From positions 1,741 through 22,354 of the forward strand of contig DIWN01000011.1 in the NCBI GenBank assembly GCA_002423495.1: a DNA stretch of 20,614 nt. The letters are read 5' to 3'. Numbering within the stretch: the first letter of the stretch is position 1; the number at the start of each line of letters is the position of its first letter. The position numbers and the translations under genes are program-made. The notes beneath the pieces were generated by a model, which was not told the origin of the DNA, did not search any database, and saw only the letters and a program-made list of their open reading frames with translations. This DNA is from Anaerolineaceae bacterium UBA6105. Lineage in GTDB: Bacteria; Chloroflexota; Anaerolineae; Anaerolineales; Anaerolineaceae. Shown here one piece after another: positions 1 to 7,411 of the stretch.

Positions 1-1142
1 AGAGAAATTTCCCCACCAGTCGGAGTGTGCCTGATGGCATTGGCAACCAGGTTTTCCAAAACCTGCATCAAGCGACCCTCATCCCCGGAAAACGCGGGCA
101 AGCCTTCAGCCGCCTCAACAGCCAGACTGATCCCTTTTTGCTCAGTCTGCAGGCGGAAAACCTCGCCGATCTTGCTCAGTAAAAGTGCTGGATCCACTGC
201 CTCCCGGCTGATCAGCAGCTCGCCGCTATCGGACTGCGACATCGTGCGCAAGTCACTCACCAGGCGGTTGAGACGATTGACTTCGAGCCCAATTACATCC
301 AATCGCTCGGGCGTCAAGTCCAGAGCGCCATCTCTGGCCGCTTCCACATAGCCCCCAATGACCGTCAACGGGGTGCGCAAGTCGTGCGCGACGTCAGCCG
401 TCATTTGCTTGCGGAGCCGTTCAGCATTTTCAATTTCCAGGCTCATGCGATTGAATGACTCGCCAAGCTCGCCCAGTTCGTCACTTGAACCCACCTCCAC
501 CAACTGTGTGCGTTTGCCCTCCGCAAGGTTGCGCGAAGCGGTTGTGAGTGCCTTAATTGGTCGGGTGAAATTACCAGACATCAGCAAGCTGAGCAGTGAG
601 ACTACAAACACCGCTGCCAACAGCGTCCAGAGCAGCCCTTGGTTGACCTGATTCAGAAAATTCTGTTCCAAACCGGAATAGCTCAGCGAGCGCGAGCTCA
701 GCAAAGTGCCCACCAGCTTCCCTTCATAAAGAATTGGCACACCAGAATCCAGCTGGGACTGTGCTAGTTGATCGCCGGTTGGATAGAGCCCCTCCAATCC
801 CACCAACACCACGCCATCCGCATTTGCCAAACCGAATGTGCGCTGTCCAGCCTGCACACCAGGCTGGGTCTGGATGCCCCCCTGCCCCTGCCCGCGCCCG
901 GATCCATGCCCCGCAATCACACCAGGTGCTGAAGACAACACCTGGTCCACGCCATCCCAACTACCATTCTGGGCGTAAAAGTCCTCGACAAGGATCAGTT
1001 TGGCTTCTGCTTGTTGATCAAGCACAAGCCGCTCAAAATTTTCTGAAATCAGCGAGCGGAAGAAAAATGTCAGTGCCAGACCTGTCAGCAGCGACACGCC
1101 AATGAAAGCCAAAGCAAGTTTGAGAGTGATCGAGGTTTTCAA
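1..1142 (-). CDS. Sensor histidine kinase (HAMP-HisKA-HATPase), C-terminus cut by window edge
   Basis: Membrane two-component kinase that should phosphorylate the regulator encoded just upstream. My own translation of the minus strand is open from a TTG at 1142 to base 1, giving 380 residues. It shows an N-terminal TM (about residues 8-28), an extracytoplasmic sensor region (about 30-165) with a Gly/Gln-rich patch (about 78-100), a second TM (about 170-190), HAMP (about 190-245), the HisKA H-box ADVAHDLRTPLT with phospho-acceptor His253, and the start of the ATPase N-box ENLVANAIRH (Asn364, Asn368). The G boxes lie off the window. The TTG start is chosen because AGGAG sits five bases upstream and TTGA overlaps the regulator stop, typical of translational coupling. 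The fold resembles BaeS/MprB-type kinases; the signal is unknown. Confidence 0.93.
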   Translation of the reverse strand, partial: MKTSITLKLALAFIGVSLLTGLALTFFFRSLISENFERLVLDQQAEAKLILVEDFYAQNGSWDGVDQVLSSAPGVIAGHGSGRGQGQGGIQTQPGVQAGQRTFGLANADGVVLVGLEGLYPTGDQLAQSQLDSGVPILYEGKLVGTLLSSRSLSYSGLEQNFLNQVNQGLLWTLLAAVFVVSLLSLLMSGNFTRPIKALTTASRNLAEGKRTQLVEVGSSDELGELGESFNRMSLEIENAERLRKQMTADVAHDLRTPLTVIGGYVEAARDGALDLTPERLDVIGLEVNRLNRLVSDLRTMSQSDSGELLISREAVDPALLLSKIGEVFRLQTEQKGISLAVEAAEGLPAFSGDEGRLMQVLENLVANAIRHTPTGGEIS

Positions 1143-1831
1143 GGACGCTCCTGGTTCTTCATGCGATAACCGACACCAAAAACCGTCTCAAGGTAATGCG
1201 GCGCGGCTGGATCAGGCTCGATCTTCAAACGCAAATTTCTGATGTGCACATTCAGGGTACTTTCCAGGCCAGTGAATCCACTTTCATACAAGCGATCCAC
1301 AAGCTCCGTGCGCGAAAAAACTCTTCCCGGGGTGGTCATCAATAACTCCAGCAGATCGAACTCAAGCGAAGTCAGATTGGCTTCCTTTTCCCCGATTTTT
1401 ACACTATGCGCAGCCCTGTCCAACACCAGGTCGCCCACCCGCAGGAGGCTGGCCGGTTCGACGGGTGTATCCACCCGCCGCAACGCCGCCCTCACCCTTG
1501 CCAGCAGCTCACGCATCCGGAAAGGCTTGATCACGTAATCATCCGCGCCCAATTCCAACCCAAGTACCGTATCCGTTTCCTCTTCCTTGGCGCTCAGCAC
1601 GATCACTGGCACCTGGTTCTCCCGCCGGAAGGCGCTCAGAAACTGGTAGCCATCCATTTTTGGCATCATAATATCCAACAGCACAAGATTTGGCTGCTCA
1701 TGCCGCGCGACAAACAGCGCGTCCTGCCCATCATTAGCCGTAACCACACGGTAGCCCTGGCTGGTCAGATAATCTTTCAGCAAGGTGCGCACGCTGGACT
1801 GGTCGTCTACAACAAGAATTGTTTCTGTCAT
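1139..1831 (-). CDS. OmpR/PhoB-family response regulator
   Basis: DNA-binding response regulator, 230 aa, the usual length of the family. The receiver domain (about 1-118) has the acidic pair Asp9/Asp10, phospho-acceptor Asp53 in LVLLDIMMP, switch Ser80 and Lys102 in VIKPF. The winged-helix effector (about 130-226) ends in the typical NVHIRNLRLKIEPD recognition region and the GVGYRM hairpin. ATG at 1831 is preceded by AGGTGAT. It is the first gene of a regulator-kinase operon and its stop overlaps the kinase start. A TATAAT on the minus strand at 1841-1846 lies only nine bases before the ATG, so it may not be the promoter used. Target genes cannot be told from the sequence. Confidence 0.95.
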   Translation of the reverse strand: MTETILVVDDQSSVRTLLKDYLTSQGYRVVTANDGQDALFVARHEQPNLVLLDIMMPKMDGYQFLSAFRRENQVPVIVLSAKEEETDTVLGLELGADDYVIKPFRMRELLARVRAALRRVDTPVEPASLLRVGDLVLDRAAHSVKIGEKEANLTSLEFDLLELLMTTPGRVFSRTELVDRLYESGFTGLESTLNVHIRNLRLKIEPDPAAPHYLETVFGVGYRMKNQERP

Positions 1832-1917
1832 ATCACCTCAATTATAGGGTAGAAATATAATCTATTGTAATTAAGATTTTATGTAGAAATGCGCCAAAAA
1901 AAGCCCGCTGCCTTAGT

Positions 1918-1947
1918 TTGTTCATCACTGCCATTATCCGTTACAAT
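1918..1947 (+). promoter_or_regulatory. Possible sigma-70 promoter of the M20 peptidase gene
   Basis: TTGTTC (1918-1923), 18-bp spacer, TACAAT (1942-1947). The -35 match is weak. It would give a leader of about 35 bases before the ATG at 1989. Supported only by consensus match and position in the divergent gap 1832-1988. Confidence 0.35.
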
Positions 1948-1988
1948 TGACTAAAAGCAGCACGTTTCAAACGTTCTGGAGGAAAACT

Positions 1989-3692
1989 ATGGATCCAATT
2001 ACACTTATTCTGATTGCGCTGGCAGTTATCATATTGATCATCGTCGGCATCGTACTCTACCGCACCAGCCATTTTTCAATCCGACTCCCCGAGGAGCTTC
2101 CTGTCCCGTTGGAAGAGGTCGATGGCGAAGAAGTCGCCAGGCACATTGGTCTGGCAATCCAGATGAAAACCATCAGCAATACGGACGCTGAAAAGGTTGA
2201 CCCCTTACCCTTCGAAGGGCTGCGCAATCTACTGCGGATGCTCTATCCCCAGGTAGAAGACCATCTTACGCGCGAAGTTATCAATGGCGGCGCTTTGCTC
2301 TACACCTGGCAGGGGAGTGATCCCGACCTTGACCCAATCGCTCTAGCCGCCCACCAGGACGTGGTGCCGGCAAACGAAGCCCCTGATTCTGGCTGGACTT
2401 ATCCACCCTTTGCCGGTGAAATTGCCGATGGTTACGTTTGGGGACGTGGCGCGTTGGACTGCAAGGGCGTGCTCATCAGTATCGTGGAAGCAGTCAACAA
2501 CTTGATCCGCGAGGGCTTCAAACCCGAACGGACGGTCTACCTGCTCTTCGGACATGATGAAGAATGCAGCGGCTCACGCGGCGCAGCGCAACTTGCCCGC
2601 ACCCTCGAAGAACGCGGCGTCAGCCTGGCGCTCCTGCTCGACGAAGGCGGCTCAATCACACAGGGCTCTCTGCCGGGTATCAAACCTCCGGTCGCCATGA
2701 TTGGCGTGACTGAAAAAGGTCATCTCACGCTCAAACTCAAAGCCACCACCCAGGCAGGTCATGCCGCTACACCTTCCACCCAGACATCCATCGGAGCGCT
2801 CAGCCTTGCGATCGCCACCCTCGAAAATAATCCCTTCCCCCAACATTTGGATATGCTTGAGTTCATGATGAGTTTTGTTGGCGACGAAATGCCCTTCATG
2901 GACCGCCTGATGCTCGCCAACGCTTGGCTGTTTGGTGGTGCCGTCAAGCGCAAAATGCGCGCGAACCCGATCACCGATGCCAACACGCGCACAACCATCG
3001 CTCCCACCATGCTTCGCGCCGGTACCGCTGAAAACGTGCTACCGGCTACAGCTGAAGCGTTGATTAACCTGCGCATCTTCCCGGGTGAGACCGTTCGCGA
3101 AACTTACGAACGCATCTATGACCTGGTGGCAGATGAGACGCTCGAGGTGCTCCCTGCACATGGCGAGACCCTCGAAGGCGACCACACCTGGGGACCAACC
3201 GAGATTTCAAATATTGACTCACCCCAATTCCGGCTGATTGCACGCCTGGCGCATTCTGTCTGCCCCCAGGCTCTGGCCGTGCCCTTCATGATGAATGGAG
3301 CGACCGATTCGCGCTACTACACCAGGCTTTCGCGCTGTATCTTCCGCTTTTCCCCCATGATGGTCAGCCATGAGGATCAGGAAACAGTCCATGGCGTAAA
3401 TGAACGCCTGTCCTTCGAGAATGCCGCCCGCATGGTGGGCTTCATGCAAGCCTTGATTCGCAACGCCAGCGAACTGGACTTTGAAGGTTCATTGGATGGG
3501 GACAGCGATTTTTACGAGGAAGAAGAGACGGTCGAGGAGATCACGATCCGCCGTTTGCAGGAATCGCTGCCAACCAAACCGCTGCGCCAGGTTGAGGAAG
3601 ATGATGATGAGCTTCCTGACTTTGACCTCCTGCCAGATGATGACGAGCCCCTGGTTGCCAAACCTCTCACCCAGTCTGATCCAGAAGACTGA
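1989..3692 (+). CDS. Membrane-anchored M20 family metallopeptidase (PM20D1/CPS1-like)
   Basis: Probable di-zinc amidohydrolase/carboxypeptidase, 567 aa. An upstream in-frame TTG at 1947 exists, but ATG at 1989 has GGAGG at good spacing and begins with a hydrophobic segment (residues 4-24), so I use it. M20 signatures in order: AAHQDVVPA (metal ligand His122, Asp124), WGRGALDCKG (Asp157 bridging), FGHDEECSG (catalytic Glu191, Glu192), LLLDEGG (Asp218), a lid region with GHAATPS (His258), and the late metal His468 in VHGVNER. The spacing resembles the PM20D1/yeast CPS1 branch, which acts on N-acyl amino acids or peptides; the substrate here is unproven. A strongly acidic tail (about residues 498-567) is an unusual extension. 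A HAD gene follows after 30 bases, probably co-transcribed. Confidence 0.9.
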   Translation: MDPITLILIALAVIILIIVGIVLYRTSHFSIRLPEELPVPLEEVDGEEVARHIGLAIQMKTISNTDAEKVDPLPFEGLRNLLRMLYPQVEDHLTREVINGGALLYTWQGSDPDLDPIALAAHQDVVPANEAPDSGWTYPPFAGEIADGYVWGRGALDCKGVLISIVEAVNNLIREGFKPERTVYLLFGHDEECSGSRGAAQLARTLEERGVSLALLLDEGGSITQGSLPGIKPPVAMIGVTEKGHLTLKLKATTQAGHAATPSTQTSIGALSLAIATLENNPFPQHLDMLEFMMSFVGDEMPFMDRLMLANAWLFGGAVKRKMRANPITDANTRTTIAPTMLRAGTAENVLPATAEALINLRIFPGETVRETYERIYDLVADETLEVLPAHGETLEGDHTWGPTEISNIDSPQFRLIARLAHSVCPQALAVPFMMNGATDSRYYTRLSRCIFRFSPMMVSHEDQETVHGVNERLSFENAARMVGFMQALIRNASELDFEGSLDGDSDFYEEEETVEEITIRRLQESLPTKPLRQVEEDDDELPDFDLLPDDDEPLVAKPLTQSDPED

Positions 3693-3722
3693 TTAGCTAT
3701 CTAAAAACGGTTTAAAAGCGGC

Positions 3723-4445
3723 ATGACCACACAAAAATCCACTCTCCCGCTCGATCGGGCACGCATTCGCGCGCTATTGTTTGATGTGGATGGCACACTT
3801 TCCAACAGTGATGACCACATGGTCAGCCGTTTTGCTGGCAATCTGAAATTCCTCGACAGCTTATTCAAGCCAGGGACTGCCCACCGCCTGGCACGCTCTT
3901 TCGTGCATTTTGCCGAATCGCCTGGCAACTGGCTGCTCCAGATGGCAGATCGCTTGAATCTGGACCCCCATCTGGCATCTTTCCTGGATAAACGGGCAAA
4001 CGAAAAAGAAGCCGAACTGCACAACTTCCCTGCCATTGCGGGTATCCTGCCCATGCTGGAAATTCTCAGCAAACGTTTTCCCCTGGCAATCGTTTCCGCC
4101 CGGAACGAGGTCACCACCCGCCATTTTCTGCGCCTCAATCAGCTTGAAGAATATTTTCCGGTGGTTGTGACCTCCCAAACCTGCAAGCGCAGCAAACCTT
4201 TCGCCGACCCACTGCTGTATGCGGCAGAGCAGCTTGATGTCCCAATCGAAAACTGCCTGATGATCGGCGACACCGTCACGGATGTGCGCGCCGCAAAAGC
4301 CGCCGGCGCGCAGTCGCTCTCTGTTTTATGCGGTTTTGGTCTTGAAAAAGAATTGCGGCTGGCAGGCACACAGGAAATTCTCACCAGCACCAGCGAACTC
4401 GCCACCTACCTCACTTCAATCCCCCTGTCGGGCAGCAGGATCTAA
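3723..4445 (+). CDS. HAD superfamily hydrolase, phosphoglycolate phosphatase-like
   Basis: Cytosolic phosphatase of the haloacid dehalogenase superfamily, 240 aa. Motif I is FDVDGTLSN (nucleophile Asp21, acid/base Asp23), motif II is IVSARN (Ser125), motif III is SKPFADP (Lys158) and motif IV is IGDTVTDV (Asp183, Asp187). The helical cap between motif I and II (about 25-110) is the C1 type seen in PGP/beta-phosphoglucomutase-like members. The ATG has only a weak purine stretch (AGCGG) ahead, which fits translation coupled to the M20 gene 30 bases upstream. It converges on the MFS gene with 7 bases between the two stop codons. The natural substrate cannot be assigned. Confidence 0.88.
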   Translation: MTTQKSTLPLDRARIRALLFDVDGTLSNSDDHMVSRFAGNLKFLDSLFKPGTAHRLARSFVHFAESPGNWLLQMADRLNLDPHLASFLDKRANEKEAELHNFPAIAGILPMLEILSKRFPLAIVSARNEVTTRHFLRLNQLEEYFPVVVTSQTCKRSKPFADPLLYAAEQLDVPIENCLMIGDTVTDVRAAKAAGAQSLSVLCGFGLEKELRLAGTQEILTSTSELATYLTSIPLSGSRI

Positions 4446-4454
4446 GCTGATCCT
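4437..4454. terminator. Short hairpin over the convergent stop codons (weak)
   Basis: AGGATC (4437-4442) pairs perfectly with GATCCT (4449-4454) around a 6-base loop, spanning the stop codons of the converging HAD and MFS genes. There is no T-run on either side, so it is at best a weak bidirectional transcription barrier. Confidence 0.25.
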
Positions 4455-5781
4455 AAACGGGTTTTGACGGTGCCAGTTCCTCCTCGGTCATCATTACGCC
4501 GCCTTCTTTTTGCAGATCCAAAGTGTTGACGTGTTTGTTCATCGCCTGCAGAAGCCCGAGGAAAAGGCAGGCAGCCCCAGCAACGATATACGTGACTTTA
4601 GTTCCATAGTTATCTGCAATTGGCGCTGAGAGAAACAAGCCTATCGGCATCATCGCAAGCGCCGTACTGGAAAGCAGCATGAAGACCCGTCCCTGCACCT
4701 CTGGCGGAACCTTGGTCTGCATCAAGGGACCCAGAGAGCCATTGGCAAAGGATACCATCAAACCGAACACCCCTAAAGCAAGCAGTGACCACGTATAGCG
4801 GTCTGGCGGGATCAAGCCGAAGGCAAGCGTGCCAGCCCCAATACCAATGATCCCCATCAGCACCGTCCACACCTTGCGTTTAAAACCGCCCCAGACGCCC
4901 AGCAAAAGTCCTCCAACAATACTGCCAGCCCCCATTGCCGCTTGCATCCATGCCAGTTCCTGGGCTCCCTTGCCGAAAAAAGTCGTGACATGCAGCGGCA
5001 GAAGGTTGCTCATTGGTGCCAGAAACATATTCAACAAACTCGCCATCAGGATCAACAGGAACAAACCGGGCCAGGTGATAATATAACGAATTCCTTCCCG
5101 CACATCTGCCAGGAGTGAGCGTGGGGTGACTTTATCTAATTTTGGTTTGGTGTTAGGTTGCGGCACTTTGACAAAAAAGACTAACATAGCGATAGCTATC
5201 GCAGCGGTAACGATATCCACCGCCAACACGCCCTGCATGGGCAGGACTGCCAACAACAAGGCTCCCAGAGCCGGTGAAAAAACGTTTATCATCCCATCCA
5301 CAGCCTGGTTCACGCCTCCCAGTCGGCTCAATTGTTCTTTCGGCACCATCAACGTGGTGGCGGCGGTGCGCGCCGGACCCTGGAACACGCCGGCTGCAGA
5401 CCGCATGAGCAGGATTGCAACAATGTGCCAGATTTGGATCGCGCCGGTGGCAAAAAGCACCGCCAGCACTACGGTAGCCAGTGCTACGACAAAATCAGCG
5501 ATGATCATCACCAGCTTGCGATCCCAACGGTCCACCAACGCGCCCACAAAGGGACCGAGCACGATGTTCGGAACGATTGCTGCCGTGGTGGCAGTGGCAA
5601 GCACCGTGGCAGAGCCAGTTTCTTTGGTCACGTACCACACCAGGGCAAACTGCACCAAGGCACTGCCCACCAGGGAGACAATCTGCCCGATGCCCATCGG
5701 CAGGTAGTTGCGCAGCCACCTCTTACCAAGAGGCGCTTCGTCTGGTTGTGCTAATTCGGCTTGCGGGTCTTTTTCAGTCAT
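4453..5781 (-). CDS. MFS transporter, probable drug/metabolite exporter
   Basis: Inner-membrane secondary transporter of the major facilitator superfamily, 442 aa, with about 12 hydrophobic segments. The loop after TM2 carries the MFS motif A form GALVDRWDRK (about residues 80-89). Overall it looks like the MFS_3/EntS-type exporter branch: cytosolic Asp/Glu-rich N-terminus, TMs 1-6, a central loop (about 205-230, KVPQPNTKPKLDK), then TMs 7-12. The ATG at 5781 is preceded by a GGATGAG SD-like stretch. It has its own promoter at 5810-5838 inside an inverted repeat, so it may be specifically regulated. The substrate is not predictable. Confidence 0.88.
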   Translation of the reverse strand: MTEKDPQAELAQPDEAPLGKRWLRNYLPMGIGQIVSLVGSALVQFALVWYVTKETGSATVLATATTAAIVPNIVLGPFVGALVDRWDRKLVMIIADFVVALATVVLAVLFATGAIQIWHIVAILLMRSAAGVFQGPARTAATTLMVPKEQLSRLGGVNQAVDGMINVFSPALGALLLAVLPMQGVLAVDIVTAAIAIAMLVFFVKVPQPNTKPKLDKVTPRSLLADVREGIRYIITWPGLFLLILMASLLNMFLAPMSNLLPLHVTTFFGKGAQELAWMQAAMGAGSIVGGLLLGVWGGFKRKVWTVLMGIIGIGAGTLAFGLIPPDRYTWSLLALGVFGLMVSFANGSLGPLMQTKVPPEVQGRVFMLLSSTALAMMPIGLFLSAPIADNYGTKVTYIVAGAACLFLGLLQAMNKHVNTLDLQKEGGVMMTEEELAPSKPV

Positions 5782-5798
5782 GGATGCTCATCCTGATT

Positions 5799-5845
5799 AA
5801 TTTCATTGAATAATACCCCTTGAACCAGTTTGAATCAATGAAATT
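5799..5845. repeat. 11-bp inverted repeat flanking the MFS promoter (candidate operator)
   Basis: AATTTCATTGA (5799-5809) and its perfect complement TCAATGAAATT (5835-5845) are separated by 25 bases. One arm covers the -35 box, the other abuts the -10 and covers the predicted start site. Half-site centres are about 36 bp apart, which suits two repressor dimers or a looping tetramer, or alternatively a DNA/RNA hairpin. Confidence 0.5.
5810..5838 (-). promoter_or_regulatory. Sigma-70 promoter of the MFS transporter gene
   Basis: Read on the minus strand: TTGATT (5838-5833), exactly 17-bp spacer, TATTAT (5815-5810). The predicted start is near 5803, giving a leader of about 22 bases with an SD. 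The spacing and both hexamers support it. Confidence 0.6.
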
Positions 5846-5853
5846 TGCAAGAG

Positions 5854-5894
5854 CAATAATAAATCCTTGCAGACTTAGTAGAAAATCTGCAAGG
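5854..5894 (-). terminator. Probable rho-independent terminator after the OsmC gene
   Basis: CCTTGCAGA (5865-5873) and TCTGCAAGG (5886-5894) form a perfect 9-bp stem with a 12-base loop, 37 bases beyond the OsmC stop. Read on the minus strand the stem is followed by ATTTATTATTG, moderately U-rich. Confidence 0.6.
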
Positions 5895-5930
5895 GACGTT
5901 GAAACGCTTACTGAAAGCTTGAGCTGGATC

Positions 5931-6380
5931 TTACTTTAGGCTTACCTTCAAGTCTGTGCCTGCTCGAATATTGTCGGTCACGGGGCAACGGCTCTCGGTC
6001 TCTTTCAGCCACTCATCAACCTCTTCTGTGCTGATGCTTTCAAAATCGGGTTCGATCCTGACACTGACGGTCTGAAAGCCGGCTCGCTCCTCATAAGAGC
6101 ATCCAAGAAATGCGCAGGGATTTAGCTCTCCCTCGATGGTGATTTTCATTCCATTCAAGGTTAAACCTTTTTGCTTCGCAACTTCATGACCAGTCACATT
6201 GAGACAGCCTGCCAGGGACATTAACAACACCTGAACTGGTGATGGACCATCATCAGTGCCGCCCATGGAGGTTGGCTCGTCGATTACTAAGCTAAACTTC
6301 CCTGAAGTTATGTTTATTTTGGTAGGGTTTTCACTCGTGCCATGTACTAATACTTTCATATTCTTAATTGAAGTGCTCAT
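5931..6380 (-). CDS. OsmC family protein (thiol peroxidase-like)
   Basis: Small cytosolic OsmC/Ohr-fold protein, 149 aa, the usual size. Family members reduce organic or fatty-acid hydroperoxides with two cysteines. Both expected cysteines are present: Cys59 in SLAGCLNVTG on the long helix and Cys132 in ESRCPVTDN. Cys89 and Cys94 are additional. It looks like the OsmC/YhfA side rather than true Ohr. The ATG at 6380 has a strong AGGAG eight bases upstream. A NifX-like reading frame ends 33 bases upstream on the same strand, and the arsR block diverges from there, which suggests a role in oxidative or thiol stress tied to metal(loid) exposure. That link is inference. Confidence 0.92.
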   Translation of the reverse strand: MSTSIKNMKVLVHGTSENPTKINITSGKFSLVIDEPTSMGGTDDGPSPVQVLLMSLAGCLNVTGHEVAKQKGLTLNGMKITIEGELNPCAFLGCSYEERAGFQTVSVRIEPDFESISTEEVDEWLKETESRCPVTDNIRAGTDLKVSLK

Positions 6381-6413
6381 TCTTTCTCCTTAAAAATCAC
6401 TTGATGAATTATT

Positions 6414-6746
6414 CTACTCCCCGCGCACCTCATCAATCAAATCAAAGACTGTACCACCATTTTTGGTCACCAAATTTATGCCGGCTGTGGATATTTTGGA
6501 TGCAGCTTCGGCTGATATTTGAGAGGTGACCAGCACATCCACATTTTCTTTGATGATTGCACTTTCAAGTAAAGCGGGCGTATTCACATCGCTACGGAAA
6601 GGATTTAGCCAGGCTGTGAAATTTGTCAAGCTAAGGAGATTTACACTGCCGATTTTAACTTGACAGAAATCAAAATCAGGGTGATAATCTGTTGAAACAT
6701 ATATGGAATTATGAATATGAATGCGATGATAGCAACAACCATACAC
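6414..6746 (-). pseudogene. NifX/NafY-like (Fe-Mo cofactor-binding fold) protein, probably 5'-truncated
   Basis: Open frame of up to 110 codons. The last 60 or so residues match the pattern of the dinitrogenase iron-molybdenum cofactor biosynthesis fold: a segment ALLESAIIKENVDVLVTSQI, then AASKISTAGINLV and a Gly-rich GGTVFDLIDEV end. The first strand of the fold (normally M-K-I-A-[IV] followed by an HFGR-like loop) is missing. The only start codon before the core is a GTG at 6746 that has no SD and lies inside arsR. The arsR promoter also lies within the frame. I therefore favour a truncated remnant; a short real gene or a non-ATG start remains possible. It reads toward OsmC. Confidence 0.5.
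6660..6688 (+). promoter_or_regulatory. Sigma-70 promoter of the arsR-thioredoxin-permease operon
   Basis: TTGACA (6660-6665), exactly 17-bp spacer, GATAAT (6683-6688): the best consensus promoter in the window. Start expected near 6695, about 16 bases before the arsR ATG. An imperfect AT-rich dyad (CATAT at 6698-6702, ATATG at 6715-6719) follows and could be an ArsR site. Confidence 0.75.
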
Positions 6747-7085
6747 AAAGAAGATCAGACCAGCAAGATTTTCAAAGCCCTGGCAAGCCCATCAAGAAGA
6801 AAGATTCTGACACTCTTGCGCAATGGCGAACAGTGTGTTTGTCACATAGAAGCTTTTACTGGATTCCGACAGGCTTATATTTCTCAGCAACTAAAAGTGT
6901 TGAAGGACGCGGGCTTGATCATTGACGAGCGCGAAGGTTGGAATGTCTATTACCGGGCAATAAATTCAGAAATATTCCAGGTTTTGGATGACATCGCTCA
7001 GTTAACAGGTGAGCCTGTGGAGCCTTTTCGCAAGCAAAAAATTACCTGTTCATGTCCGAAGTGTAACAAAGAATTGAAAAACTAA
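6711..7085 (+). CDS. arsR: ArsR/SmtB family metalloregulator
   Basis: Winged-helix repressor, 124 aa. ArsR proteins dimerise, bind the operator of their own operon and release it on binding As(III) or a metal. The HTH core spans about residues 18-100: KALASPSRRKILTLL, then GEQCVCHIEAFTG with Cys42 and Cys44 placed as in the ELCVCDL arsenic site of classical ArsR, then QAYISQQLKVLKDAGLI as recognition helix and the beta wing GWNVYYRAI. A second cysteine cluster at the C-terminus (Cys113, Cys115, Cys118 in CSCPKC) is a possible extra metal site. ATG at 6711 follows GGAATT; in-frame ATGs at 6717 and 6726 are alternatives. First gene of a three-gene operon. Confidence 0.93.
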   Translation: MNMNAMIATTIHKEDQTSKIFKALASPSRRKILTLLRNGEQCVCHIEAFTGFRQAYISQQLKVLKDAGLIIDEREGWNVYYRAINSEIFQVLDDIAQLTGEPVEPFRKQKITCSCPKCNKELKN

Positions 7086-7100
7086 TTTAAGGAACATCAA

Positions 7101-7340
7101 ATGATTGTCGTTAAAATACTGGGTTCTGGTTGTGCCAATTGCAAACGAGTTGAACAGATTGTGCGTCAGATAGTTGCAAAAGAAAACATGGAAGCAGAAA
7201 TTATAAAAGTAACAGACTTCAATGAAATCACGAAATACCCGATTTTAGCCACACCAGGCCTGGTTATCAACGAAAAGGTCGCCTCTGCTGGCAGAATTCC
7301 AAGCCCCGCGGAAGTAATTGAGTGGTTGAAAGCTGCATAA
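7101..7340 (+). CDS. Thioredoxin-fold mini-redoxin (redox-active disulfide protein 2 type)
   Basis: Cytosolic 79-aa thioredoxin/glutaredoxin-like protein, matching the short MTH895/TM0996 archaeal-bacterial family. The CANC active site is Cys11/Cys14 right after the first strand, and the cis-proline is in ATPGLVI (Pro52). An SD (AAGGA) sits seven bases before the ATG. It lies 15 bases after arsR and before the permease, a trio commonly seen together in ars-type loci, where the redoxin could supply reducing power or hand a thiol-bound metalloid to the permease. The exact partner is not known from sequence. Confidence 0.92.
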   Translation: MIVVKILGSGCANCKRVEQIVRQIVAKENMEAEIIKVTDFNEITKYPILATPGLVINEKVASAGRIPSPAEVIEWLKAA

Positions 7341-7346
7341 CTAATC

Positions 7347-7374
7347 GGGCAGCAAAAAAAGCTGCTTGATTTTT
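7347..7374 (+). terminator. Weak intra-operon terminator/attenuator hairpin
   Basis: GCAGC (7349-7353), A7 loop, GCTGC (7361-7365), extendable by two G-T pairs, followed by TTGATTTTT. It lies in the 71-base gap between the mini-redoxin and the permease, so it may lower permease expression relative to the first two genes. Confidence 0.45.
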
Positions 7375-7411
7375 CAACTAAATTCACAGTATTACATAAA
7401 TCGAGGTGTAG

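Noticed and set aside
25..651. Plus-strand open frames over the kinase gene
   Set aside because: Ser/Arg-rich antisense frames; the minus strand encodes a clear HAMP-HisKA kinase.
1841..1846. TATAAT nine bases before the response regulator ATG
   Set aside because: Too close to the ATG to leave the AGGTGAT SD in the transcript; kept only as a remark.
5126..5707. 193-codon plus-strand open frame opposite the MFS gene
   Set aside because: Antisense shadow of a well-formed transporter; Thr/Ala/Ser-rich low-complexity translation with no domain and no SD.
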